This document shows positions 8,500 through 16,286 of a stretch of 64,000 nt of DNA, one piece after another. Source of the stretch: Gaetbulibacter_B jejuensis (GTDB taxonomy: Bacteria > Bacteroidota > Bacteroidia > Flavobacteriales > Flavobacteriaceae); the NCBI RefSeq assembly GCF_039524015.1, contig NZ_BAAAGF010000004.1, positions 186,001 to 250,000 of the forward strand, given 5' to 3'. Each line of letters begins with the position of its first letter. Within the stretch, counting starts at the first letter, position 1. The position numbers and the translations under genes are program-made. Below the pieces are notes generated by a model. It did not search any database. It was not told where the DNA came from and saw nothing but the letters and a program-made list of their open reading frames with translations.

Positions 8500-9888
8500 A
8501 TGACCATCAAAACCGCTATTATACCCACAGAACAGACTTTTGCCAAAGTGCATGCTGATAGGCAATTGCATTTAGAGGCCTTATGTGTTTTTGCTGCTAT
8601 AGGTTTCTTTTTGGATACTGATACGTATTGGAAGGATGAGGTTGTTTTAAAGCCTGCGCATACGCATCGCTTAGACGATGATGGGTATTTGCTAGACTCT
8701 AAGCCATGGTTTGAGTGGTTTTATGACCCTAAGCCCATGACTTTTGATGCTGCTGTAGATGGGTATGCCAGTTTGTTTGAGGAGGTCCTTAAGGAGCAGA
8801 CCCATGGACAGCGTGTTATTTTACCGCTTTCGGGTGGTTTGGACAGTAGAACCCAAGCCGCAGGATTGTATCGCATAGGCGCTGAGGTGTCTTCTTATAG
8901 TTATTCCTTTGCACAGGGTTATCCTGAGAGTGCTATTGCTAGTGCTATTGCTAAAGTTTGTGAGTTTGATTTTGAGGCCTTTACTATTAACTCAGGCTAT
9001 TTGTGGAGGGTTATTGATGATTTGGCCAAATTGAATGGTTGTTACAGCGAGTTTACGAGTCCGCGTCAAATGGCGGTCATTGACCAATTAGGCGCTAAAG
9101 GCGATGTGTTTTCGTTAGGACATTGGGGTGATGTGTTGTTTGATTCTATGGGATTGCCACAGTTGTCAGACGCTGAGCTTGTGGATTTACTTAGTAAGAA
9201 GTTGTTGAAGCGTGGTGGTTTAGCACTTGCTAGTAAACTATGGACAACTTGGGGGCTTGATGGTGATTTTTTATCGTACTTTAAAGGACGATTAGCCACT
9301 TTGTTGGATGGTATTGCTATACCTGATTCCAATGCTAAGTTGCGTGCCTTTAAGAGTTTGTATTGGGCGCCTCGGTGGACCTCGGTTAACCATTCGGTAT
9401 TTGCTTCGGTACAACCTATTACATTGCCTTATTACGATGAGCGACTGTGCAGATTTATCTGTACTGTGCCGGAAACCTATTTAAACGGTAGGCAGTTACA
9501 GATTGCCTATATACAACGTTATGCTCCTGAGTTAGCTTCAATTACTTGGCAAGACCAACGTCCGTTTCATTTAAACAATTATCATAAGAACCGGTTTCCG
9601 TATGCTACTCCATATCGAGTAGCTAATAAAGTAAAACGCACATTTAATAGTATTTTAGGTAAGCCTTATGTACAACGCAACTGGGAGTTGCAGTTTTTAG
9701 GCGCTAGCAATCAAGCCCATCTTAGTGCACATTTGTTTGAAAGCGGATTAGAGGACTGGATTCCTGAAGCTCTAGTGCGTGATTATGTTGCGGACTTTTA
9801 TAACCAAGACGCTTTAAAGAATGCGCATGCTATCAATATGTTGTTAGTTTTTGCTAAGTTTAACCAATTAAATGCTTTGACCTTTTAG
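8500..9888 (+). CDS. asparagine-synthase-like ATP-PPase, no glutaminase domain
   Basis: A 462-residue protein whose centre carries the PP-loop ILPLSGGLDSRTQAAGLY near residues 107-124, the ATP-pyrophosphatase signature of asparagine synthetase B and relatives. YYDERLCRFI near residue 310-320 matches the region that closes the synthetase domain. The N-terminal 100 residues do not begin with the catalytic Cys2 of class II glutamine amidotransferases, so it cannot take ammonia from glutamine alone. Relatives in polysaccharide loci probably amidate uronic acids or peptides; that is inference here. The gene stands apart (259 bp spacer before, 23 bp after) and uses CGT-rich codons. Confidence 0.75.
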   Translation: MTIKTAIIPTEQTFAKVHADRQLHLEALCVFAAIGFFLDTDTYWKDEVVLKPAHTHRLDDDGYLLDSKPWFEWFYDPKPMTFDAAVDGYASLFEEVLKEQTHGQRVILPLSGGLDSRTQAAGLYRIGAEVSSYSYSFAQGYPESAIASAIAKVCEFDFEAFTINSGYLWRVIDDLAKLNGCYSEFTSPRQMAVIDQLGAKGDVFSLGHWGDVLFDSMGLPQLSDAELVDLLSKKLLKRGGLALASKLWTTWGLDGDFLSYFKGRLATLLDGIAIPDSNAKLRAFKSLYWAPRWTSVNHSVFASVQPITLPYYDERLCRFICTVPETYLNGRQLQIAYIQRYAPELASITWQDQRPFHLNNYHKNRFPYATPYRVANKVKRTFNSILGKPYVQRNWELQFLGASNQAHLSAHLFESGLEDWIPEALVRDYVADFYNQDALKNAHAINMLLVFAKFNQLNALTF

Positions 9889-9891
9889 TTA

Positions 9892-9917
9892 GATACTTCG
9901 ACAAGCTCAGTATGACA
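9892..9917. repeat. short dispersed-repeat-like sequence overlapping a start codon
   Basis: The stretch gatacttcgacaagctcag followed by tatgaca occupies the spacer and supplies the ATG at 9912 of the next glycosyltransferase. It resembles an end of the TCGA-type intergenic repeats of flavobacteria (compare 8307-8357). Copy number cannot be judged from this window. Confidence 0.4.
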
Positions 9918-11006
9918 AAACGCATCAAAATTTTATTTACCATTCCTAATTTTGACACTGCAGGTAGTGGTCGTGTGGTGTATGATTTGATAGCAGGTTT
10001 AGACCGTACTCGATTTGCACCTGAGATTTGTTGTTTTCATGGTAAAGGCGCCTATTTTGAAACTATTAAGAGCTTGGGAGTGCCTATTCATTTTTTTGAG
10101 TTTACTGCGCCTTATCGTCCGTTTTTAAGTTTGCCCTTTAGGGTTTGGCGTATTGCACGGTTTTTTAAACAACATCAGTTTGATGTGATCCACTCGTGGC
10201 ATTGGAGTAGTGATTTTACTGAACCTTTGGCTGCTCGATTAGCTGGAGTGCCTTTTGTGTACACGAAGAAGGCTATGGGTTGGGGTAATCGTGCCTGGAG
10301 ATGGCGTAGCCAATTGAGCCGAAAGATTATTGCTATTAATACTGATATGCAGCCACAGTTTTTTAGTGCTATGGCTGAAAAGGTGTGTTATATTCCTTTA
10401 GGTGTTGCTGTTGATTATTTTAAACCATTGCCTAAGCGCTATACCACTCCTGAGGGGTTAGTATTTAGCGATACAGATTTTGTAGTGGTGACAGTTGCCA
10501 ATTTGGTACCCGTAAAAGGGATAGAAGTTTTGCTAGAGGCTGTGGGTATGCTTGATGATGCTCGTGTAAAGGTATTGGTGGTAGGTAGTACTGAAAGTGC
10601 TTATGCAAGAGCGTTGCAAGACCAGTATGCTTCTGAACAGGTGCATTTTGTAGGTAAACAGCTTGATGTACGCCCTTATCTTGCGGTAGCTGATGTGTTT
10701 GTATTGCCTACCTTATCAATTGGAGAAGGTTTACCTGTTGCTTTACTTGAGGCTATGTCGTCAAAACGGATTGCTATTGGTTCTAAAGTTTCAGGAATAA
10801 AGGACGTTTTGAGACTAAGAACGGATTTGTTATTTGAAGCAGGTCAAGTTTCTGATCTGTCTTCTAAAATAAAAAGGATACTAGAAATGAGTCATAAAGA
10901 AAGAGGAGTTTTGCAAAAACAGATGAGGTTAATAACTTTAGAAGACTTCAAAATAGAGTCATTTGTGGAGAATCATGAAAAATTATATACATTGATTAGT
11001 AAATGA
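9912..11006 (+). CDS. GT4-family glycosyltransferase
   Basis: Retaining GT-B glycosyltransferase of 364 residues. N-terminal signature TAGSGRVVYDLIAGL; C-terminal domain with VTVANLVPVKGIEVLLEA, then the E-x7-E motif in GEGLPVALLEAMSSK. The start ATG lies inside a repeat-like sequence at 9892-9917. Base composition changes within the gene: up to about 10780 it uses CGT/CGC Arg codons, while the last 70 codons are AT-rich with AGA/AGG, like the next gene. This suggests a recombination junction near the 3' end. The stop overlaps the next start (ATGA). Confidence 0.9.
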   Translation: MTKRIKILFTIPNFDTAGSGRVVYDLIAGLDRTRFAPEICCFHGKGAYFETIKSLGVPIHFFEFTAPYRPFLSLPFRVWRIARFFKQHQFDVIHSWHWSSDFTEPLAARLAGVPFVYTKKAMGWGNRAWRWRSQLSRKIIAINTDMQPQFFSAMAEKVCYIPLGVAVDYFKPLPKRYTTPEGLVFSDTDFVVVTVANLVPVKGIEVLLEAVGMLDDARVKVLVVGSTESAYARALQDQYASEQVHFVGKQLDVRPYLAVADVFVLPTLSIGEGLPVALLEAMSSKRIAIGSKVSGIKDVLRLRTDLLFEAGQVSDLSSKIKRILEMSHKERGVLQKQMRLITLEDFKIESFVENHEKLYTLISK

Positions 11007-11965
11007 AATTATTTATTAAACGATTTTTATTATTTGTAATTGTAATTTTGCCAATTTGTGTTGCTTTAGATTTTTTAATCTCTAATGGATTAAAATCTTC
11101 AGATTATTACGCTCAAGGTGAAACTTTTATATGGAATGAGATTGTAGAAGGTCGTATTTCTGAAGATATATACATTTATGGCTCATCAAGAGCATGGGTG
11201 CATTTTGATCCTGAAATTATAAAAGATAGCTTAAGTATGAGTGCTTATAATTTTGGTATTGATGGACACAATTTCTGGTTTCAACACCTTAGGCATAAAT
11301 TACTGATAGAAAATAATCCAAAGCCAAAACTTATAGTGCTTTCAGTAGATATGTTTGGATTTACAAAGTACAAAGGTTTTTATAATTCACGTCAATTCTT
11401 GCCTTTTATTTATAATAAAGATATTCGTAAATATACTTCTGAATATCCTGGGTTTAATTGTTTGGATTATTATTTACCTTTATTTAGATACTATGGTCGA
11501 ACAAAAGATATAGGAGAGGCTTTTAGAAGTAAGGATAATACCTATAAAGATTCTGTTTTTAGGCGTAAAGGGTATAGGGCAGAACATAGAACATGGACAG
11601 CAGATTTTAATAAAGCAAAGTCTAAAATGGCTTACTATGAAGTAAATACATATGAGCCTTATAAGGATTTAATGCATCAGTTTTTAGAAGAGTGTAAAAA
11701 GCTAGATATTAAGGTAGTTATGGTTTATGCTCCAGAGTATATTGAAGGTCAGGAGTTTGTTAGAAATAGAAGTGAGTTGATTAGTACTTATGAAAGTATA
11801 GCTGAAATACATCAAATCACTTTTTTAGATTATTCAAATGATGAGTTATGTTATAACAAAAGCTTATTTTATAATAGTCAACATTTGAATGCTAAAGGAT
11901 CTCGATTATTTAGTGAAGAATTTGCAAGTAATTTAAAGAAAATGAAACTATTTGAAACCAACTAA
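11003..11965 (+). CDS. SGNH-hydrolase-like membrane-anchored protein (AlgX/AlgJ-type partner of MBOAT)
   Basis: A 320-residue protein with one N-terminal membrane anchor (FLLFVIVILPICVALDFLI) and an exported domain. IYGSSRAWVHFDPEI near residue 60 matches block I (G-S-S) of the SGNH fold. Near the end YNSQHLNAKGSRLFSEEF places a His after the block V position, although the usual Asp of DxxH is replaced by Asn. Together with the adjacent MBOAT gene this fits the AlgJ/AlgX/DltD-like partners that carry acetyl groups onto exported sugars. Its start overlaps the upstream stop by 4 bp. Activity is inferred from fold and context. Confidence 0.7.
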   Translation: MKLFIKRFLLFVIVILPICVALDFLISNGLKSSDYYAQGETFIWNEIVEGRISEDIYIYGSSRAWVHFDPEIIKDSLSMSAYNFGIDGHNFWFQHLRHKLLIENNPKPKLIVLSVDMFGFTKYKGFYNSRQFLPFIYNKDIRKYTSEYPGFNCLDYYLPLFRYYGRTKDIGEAFRSKDNTYKDSVFRRKGYRAEHRTWTADFNKAKSKMAYYEVNTYEPYKDLMHQFLEECKKLDIKVVMVYAPEYIEGQEFVRNRSELISTYESIAEIHQITFLDYSNDELCYNKSLFYNSQHLNAKGSRLFSEEFASNLKKMKLFETN

Positions 11966-11979
11966 AAACCATTAACCTT

Positions 11980-13416
11980 ATGCTTTTTAATTCTTTAGAC
12001 TTTGCTGTTTTTTTGCCCATTGTGTTTGTGCTGTATTGGTGTGTTGCCCAGCGCCATTTGCGTGTTCAAAATGCCTTGGTAGTTGTTGCCAGTTATGTGT
12101 TTTACGGTTGGTGGGATTATCGATTTTTGACCTTAATAGCTTTTAGTACCTTAGTGGATTATACCATAGGGCTACAATTGGAACAGCAGCATCACCCTAA
12201 ACATCGGTTGGCACTCTTATGGGTTAGTGTTTTTGTAAATATAGGGTTGTTAGGCTTTTTTAAGTACTATAATTTTTTTGTAGATGCCTTTGTAGATGCC
12301 TTTTCTCTTTTTGGGCTGTCTATACAGCCAAATACGCTGAACATTATATTACCTGTAGGGATTAGTTTTTATACTTTTCAAACCATGAGCTATACCATAG
12401 ATGTGTATCGCGGTAAACTAAAACCTACACGTGATTTTATTTCGTTTGCAGCTTTTGTGAGCTTTTTTCCGCAGTTGGTTGCAGGCCCAATAGAGCGTGC
12501 TACCCATTTATTGCCACAGTTTTACAAAAAACGTTCTTTTGAGTATTCTAAAGCAGTGGATGGTTTACGACAAATCTTGTGGGGCTTGTTTAAAAAGATT
12601 GTTATAGCCGATAATTGTGCTGAGTTTGTGACCATTATCTTTGATGGTTACGGTTCGTACTCCGGAAGCACTTTGCTGTTAGGTGCTGTGTTGTTTGCGT
12701 TTCAAATTTACGGTGACTTTTCAGGGTATAGTGATATTGCTATAGGTACCGCACGCTTGTTTGGTTTTGATTTGCGACAGAATTTTGCCTTTCCTTATTT
12801 TTCAAGAGATATTGCTGAGTTTTGGCGACGTTGGCATATATCGTTATCCACTTGGTTTCGAGATTATGTGTATATCCCACTAGGTGGTTCGCGAGTTAGT
12901 CAATGGAAGGTGCTACGCAACGTGTTTGTGATTTTTATTGTAAGTGGCTTTTGGCATGGTGCCAACTGGACCTTTATGGTTTGGGGTGCTTTAAACGCGC
13001 TTTATTTTGTGCCTTTATTAGTGCTAAAACGGAATAGAGTGCATACTGGTGTGGTGGCTGAAACTAGGTTGCTTCCTAATTTTAGGGAGTTTGTGGGTAT
13101 TGGGAGTACATTCTTTTTAACAGTTATTGCTTGGGTGTTTTTTAGGGCTGCTAGTATGCAAGAGGCCTTTAGTTATTTGCAGGGTGTTTTTAGTAGGTCG
13201 CTATTTTCGATGCCAGAGGTTAGACCTAGATTTTTGTTTGTATTATTGTTGCTGTTTATTGTGGTAGAATGGTTTGGTCGTCGTGAGCAATATGCCATTG
13301 AGCGGTTATGGTTAGGTTATCCTAGAGCTGTGCGTTGGGGGATTTATTATGTGATTGCTATGCTGATTTTTTTGTATGGCGGTAAAGAACAAGAGTTTAT
13401 TTATTTTCAGTTTTGA
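11980..13416 (+). CDS. MBOAT-family O-acyltransferase (AlgI-like)
   Basis: A 478-residue polytopic membrane O-acyltransferase. Diagnostic segments are GDFSGYSDIAIGTARLFGF, AEFWRRWHISLSTWFRDYVY and SGFWHGANWTFMVWG, the last holding the invariant catalytic His of MBOAT enzymes. The length matches AlgI/PatA/DltB-type members, which pass an acetyl group across the membrane for transfer to an extracytoplasmic polysaccharide. It sits between two SGNH-like genes, so the three form an O-acetylation module. Its TGA overlaps the next ATG by one base (TGATG). The family call is very secure. Confidence 0.95.
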   Translation: MLFNSLDFAVFLPIVFVLYWCVAQRHLRVQNALVVVASYVFYGWWDYRFLTLIAFSTLVDYTIGLQLEQQHHPKHRLALLWVSVFVNIGLLGFFKYYNFFVDAFVDAFSLFGLSIQPNTLNIILPVGISFYTFQTMSYTIDVYRGKLKPTRDFISFAAFVSFFPQLVAGPIERATHLLPQFYKKRSFEYSKAVDGLRQILWGLFKKIVIADNCAEFVTIIFDGYGSYSGSTLLLGAVLFAFQIYGDFSGYSDIAIGTARLFGFDLRQNFAFPYFSRDIAEFWRRWHISLSTWFRDYVYIPLGGSRVSQWKVLRNVFVIFIVSGFWHGANWTFMVWGALNALYFVPLLVLKRNRVHTGVVAETRLLPNFREFVGIGSTFFLTVIAWVFFRAASMQEAFSYLQGVFSRSLFSMPEVRPRFLFVLLLLFIVVEWFGRREQYAIERLWLGYPRAVRWGIYYVIAMLIFLYGGKEQEFIYFQF

Positions 13417-14345
13417 TGAAGAGATTTTTAATACATACTCTAGCGTTTTTGACTATAGTTTTACTTAGTTGTCTTTATGTATTTATGCAAGCTGATGGAC
13501 ATACAGATGCTTTTTACGTAAAGTTTACCACTCCAAAACAGCAATCACTTATTGTTGGATCATCTAGAGCAGCTCAAGGGTTGCAACCACAATATATTGA
13601 TAGTTTACTAGGAGACAGTAGTCTTTATAATTATGCATTTTCAAGAGTGCATACGCCTTATGGGGCGCCTTACCTAGAAAGCATAAAAAAGAAACTGGAT
13701 ACCACAACCGCTAATGGAGTGTTTATTTTAGAGGTTAATCCTTGGACAGTTTGTAATAAAATTGAAAACAAAACTACTACTACAGAGTTTTGGGAAGAAT
13801 CTTCTTTTTTAGGAACCGTAGAACAGGTAACGATACATCCAAATTTTTATTATTTGTTGAATTTTTATGATGGGCGGAATGTTGAGATTTTTACAAAGAA
13901 AGGGGGGAATTTTTATGGAGAAGATTTATATGTTCATGATAATGGTTGGTATCAGGTACGTTTAGTTGATAATGAAAGTAGAAAGCAAAAGCGTATAAAG
14001 AGTTCTCTGAATAGCTATAAAAGGATTAAAGAAGAGTATGTAGGACTGTCTAAAGCACGAATGGAGTATTTACGAAAAACTATAGAATATTTACAAAATT
14101 TTGGAACAGTCTATTTGGTTAGGTTGCCAATACAAGAAGAGATGCTAATGATTGAAGACGATTTATTACCTAACTTTGATGTTGTTATTGAAACATTGTC
14201 AAACGAAATGGATGTTCTTTACATTAATGGTACAAAGCAGAATTTAGATTATGATTACATTGATGGGCATCATCTAGACATAGCATCAGGAAAAGCGTAT
14301 TCAATTGTTCTAGCTAATGAAATTAAAAAGCATAATAAAAGATAA
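13416..14345 (+). CDS. second SGNH-hydrolase-like exported protein
   Basis: A 309-residue protein with an N-terminal signal anchor (LAFLTIVLLSCLYVFM) and a periplasmic domain. LIVGSSRAAQGLQPQYI near residue 45 is block I with the candidate nucleophile Ser; YDYIDGHHLDIASGKAY near residue 290 gives D-x-H-H like block V. It is a distant relative of the protein at 11003-11965 on the other side of the MBOAT gene. The true start is the ATG at 13416, coupled to the MBOAT stop; a TTG one codon earlier is possible. Probably the terminal sugar acetyltransferase or an acetyl carrier. Confidence 0.7.
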   Translation: MKRFLIHTLAFLTIVLLSCLYVFMQADGHTDAFYVKFTTPKQQSLIVGSSRAAQGLQPQYIDSLLGDSSLYNYAFSRVHTPYGAPYLESIKKKLDTTTANGVFILEVNPWTVCNKIENKTTTTEFWEESSFLGTVEQVTIHPNFYYLLNFYDGRNVEIFTKKGGNFYGEDLYVHDNGWYQVRLVDNESRKQKRIKSSLNSYKRIKEEYVGLSKARMEYLRKTIEYLQNFGTVYLVRLPIQEEMLMIEDDLLPNFDVVIETLSNEMDVLYINGTKQNLDYDYIDGHHLDIASGKAYSIVLANEIKKHNKR

Positions 14346-14350
14346 TACTT

Positions 14351-15535
14351 TTGAGAATAGGTATCGTACTTTCACAAATTCCACAATATTCCGAGACTTT
14401 TTTTAGACTTAAAATAAAGGTGTTGCAAGAGTTAGGATATGAGGTTATTCTGTTTACTCAGAATAGAGATCCTTATTTCAAAGCTTGTGAAGTAAAATCT
14501 GTATTAAGTTTAAGTCAATATCCTCTTTGGGTTAGATTTTTTAAGGTGAGTACAACATTATTTTTATTGAGTCTGTTTCATCCAATACGTTTTTTTAAGT
14601 TTATTGCTTTGGAGAGACAATCAAAAAGAAGTTGGACACAAATAATAAAAAACCTTTATAATAATTCTCACATACTTCGCTTCAAGACACTTAATTGGGT
14701 ACACTTTGGTTTTGCAACGATAGCGCTACAAAGCGAAAGTGTAGCAGAGGCTATAGGCGCAAAAATGGCTGTAAGTTTTAGAGGATATGATATAGATGTT
14801 TATGCTGAATTACATCCTAATTGTTATGATTTGTTATGGGCTAAAGTTGATAAAATACATTCAATATCAAACTATCTTTTACAAAAAGCTTATACCTTAG
14901 GTTTAGATAAGAGTACACCTTCAATGGTTATTACACCTGCTGTAGATATAAAACTGTTTTCTAATGAGTGGCATAAATTTAGAACAAGTAATGAAAAAAC
15001 CACTATTACAACTGTAGGACGCTTACACCCTATCAAAGGACTTAAATTCTCGATTGAAGCTGCGGTATTTTTAAAACAGGCAGGGTTAAATTTTGAATAT
15101 TTAATTATAGGAGATGGACCTGAATATTCTCTTTTACAGAAGCAGATAGACTTTTTAAAATTAAAAGATTATGTTTTTTTAAAAGGAAGAATGTCTCAGG
15201 AAGCATTGAAACAAATATTGCAAGTTACAGATGTATATGTTCAATATAGTATTTCAGAAGGGTTTTGCAATTCAGTGTTAGAGTCACAGGCCATGGGATT
15301 ATTAACAATAGTATCAGATGGAGGGGCTTTGCCTGAAAATGTTATTGATGAGCAAACAGGATGGGTTGTGCCTAAAAAAAATGCTAAACTGTTAGCAGAA
15401 GCTATACTTAATATTATACATTTACCCGAATCGACTAAAGCAGAAGTTAGAGCAGCCTCGAGACAGCGAGTACTTGATCTGTTTTCAATAGACAAACACC
15501 AAAAGTTATTTATGGCTTTTTATGAAAATGATTAA
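14351..15535 (+). CDS. GT4-family glycosyltransferase
   Basis: A 394-residue GT-B enzyme in the style of colanic-acid glycosyltransferases. It starts at TTG (14351) with RIGIVLSQIPQYSETFF, a classic opening for this subgroup, so the TTG start is well supported. The C-terminal half shows TVGRLHPIKGLKFSIEA and the E-x7-E motif in SEGFCNSVLESQAMG. The final LFSIDKHQKLFMAFY helix is usual for GT4. Codons are AT-rich, as in the genes on either side. It adds one sugar to the lipid-linked repeat; specificity unknown. Confidence 0.9.
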   Translation: MRIGIVLSQIPQYSETFFRLKIKVLQELGYEVILFTQNRDPYFKACEVKSVLSLSQYPLWVRFFKVSTTLFLLSLFHPIRFFKFIALERQSKRSWTQIIKNLYNNSHILRFKTLNWVHFGFATIALQSESVAEAIGAKMAVSFRGYDIDVYAELHPNCYDLLWAKVDKIHSISNYLLQKAYTLGLDKSTPSMVITPAVDIKLFSNEWHKFRTSNEKTTITTVGRLHPIKGLKFSIEAAVFLKQAGLNFEYLIIGDGPEYSLLQKQIDFLKLKDYVFLKGRMSQEALKQILQVTDVYVQYSISEGFCNSVLESQAMGLLTIVSDGGALPENVIDEQTGWVVPKKNAKLLAEAILNIIHLPESTKAEVRAASRQRVLDLFSIDKHQKLFMAFYEND

Positions 15536-15546
15536 TGTAAGTTCAG

Positions 15547-16281
15547 ATGAATTTTAAAAAATTAATACTTAATCCTGAGCTTTATGCTAATATAGCTTAT
15601 AAGCGGATTAGAAATAGGGTAAGAGTTCTATGTTATAGAGGGGATATAGTTGTTTGTGAAATTTGTAATTGGCGAGGAAAAAAGTTTTTTAAAGGGTGTT
15701 GTCCTAAATGTAACTCATTACCAAGGACACGACTAATTCCTTTTTCATTAGCATATTTTAAGCTCTTAAATGACACTCCTAAACTATTGCATGTAGCTCC
15801 TAATGTAAATGAATTCAATTATATTAAGGATAAAGTTACTCCTTTAGATAGTTATGACCGCTTAAACATTAGACCAGTAAAGCACATAAACATAGTTCAA
15901 GACCTTACAAATACTAGTTTAAAAGAGTTTAGTTATGATTTGGCTATTGCGTGGCATGTGCTTGAGCATATACCAAAAGATCAACAAGCTATAGCTGAGG
16001 TGTATAGACTATTGAAAAAAGGAGGTCATTTTTTAGTGAGTGTACCAATATATCCTTTAGAAAATATGACGACTTTTGAAGATGTTAATTTACCCTATGA
16101 GGATTATGAGAGAATTCATGGGCATTATGACCACTGTAGAAGTTGTGGCTTAGATTACTATAAACGTTTTGAAGCTATTGGCTTTAAAGTTAGTCAGTTG
16201 TTGGTTAAAGATTTAGAAACTGAGTTTGTAGATCGTTTTGGGTTAAGGACAGATCATGTTGTATGGTGTTTTACTAAATAA
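15547..16281 (+). CDS. SAM methyltransferase with N-terminal zinc-ribbon-like cysteines
   Basis: A 244-residue protein. Near residues 37-58 it has CEIC and CPKC separated by about 14 residues, a zinc-ribbon-like pair. A reduced class I methyltransferase core follows (LLHVAPN, LAIAWHVLEHIPKDQ, GGHFLVSVPIYPLE). A second CRSC pair occurs near residue 200. The WHVLEHIP segment is the usual motif IV of methyltransferase type 11, while motif I is degenerate (HVAPNVNEF in place of GxGxG). It probably modifies a sugar of the polysaccharide. Its role is less certain than for the two upstream methylases. Confidence 0.75.
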   Translation: MNFKKLILNPELYANIAYKRIRNRVRVLCYRGDIVVCEICNWRGKKFFKGCCPKCNSLPRTRLIPFSLAYFKLLNDTPKLLHVAPNVNEFNYIKDKVTPLDSYDRLNIRPVKHINIVQDLTNTSLKEFSYDLAIAWHVLEHIPKDQQAIAEVYRLLKKGGHFLVSVPIYPLENMTTFEDVNLPYEDYERIHGHYDHCRSCGLDYYKRFEAIGFKVSQLLVKDLETEFVDRFGLRTDHVVWCFTK

Positions 16282-16286
16282 TAGAT

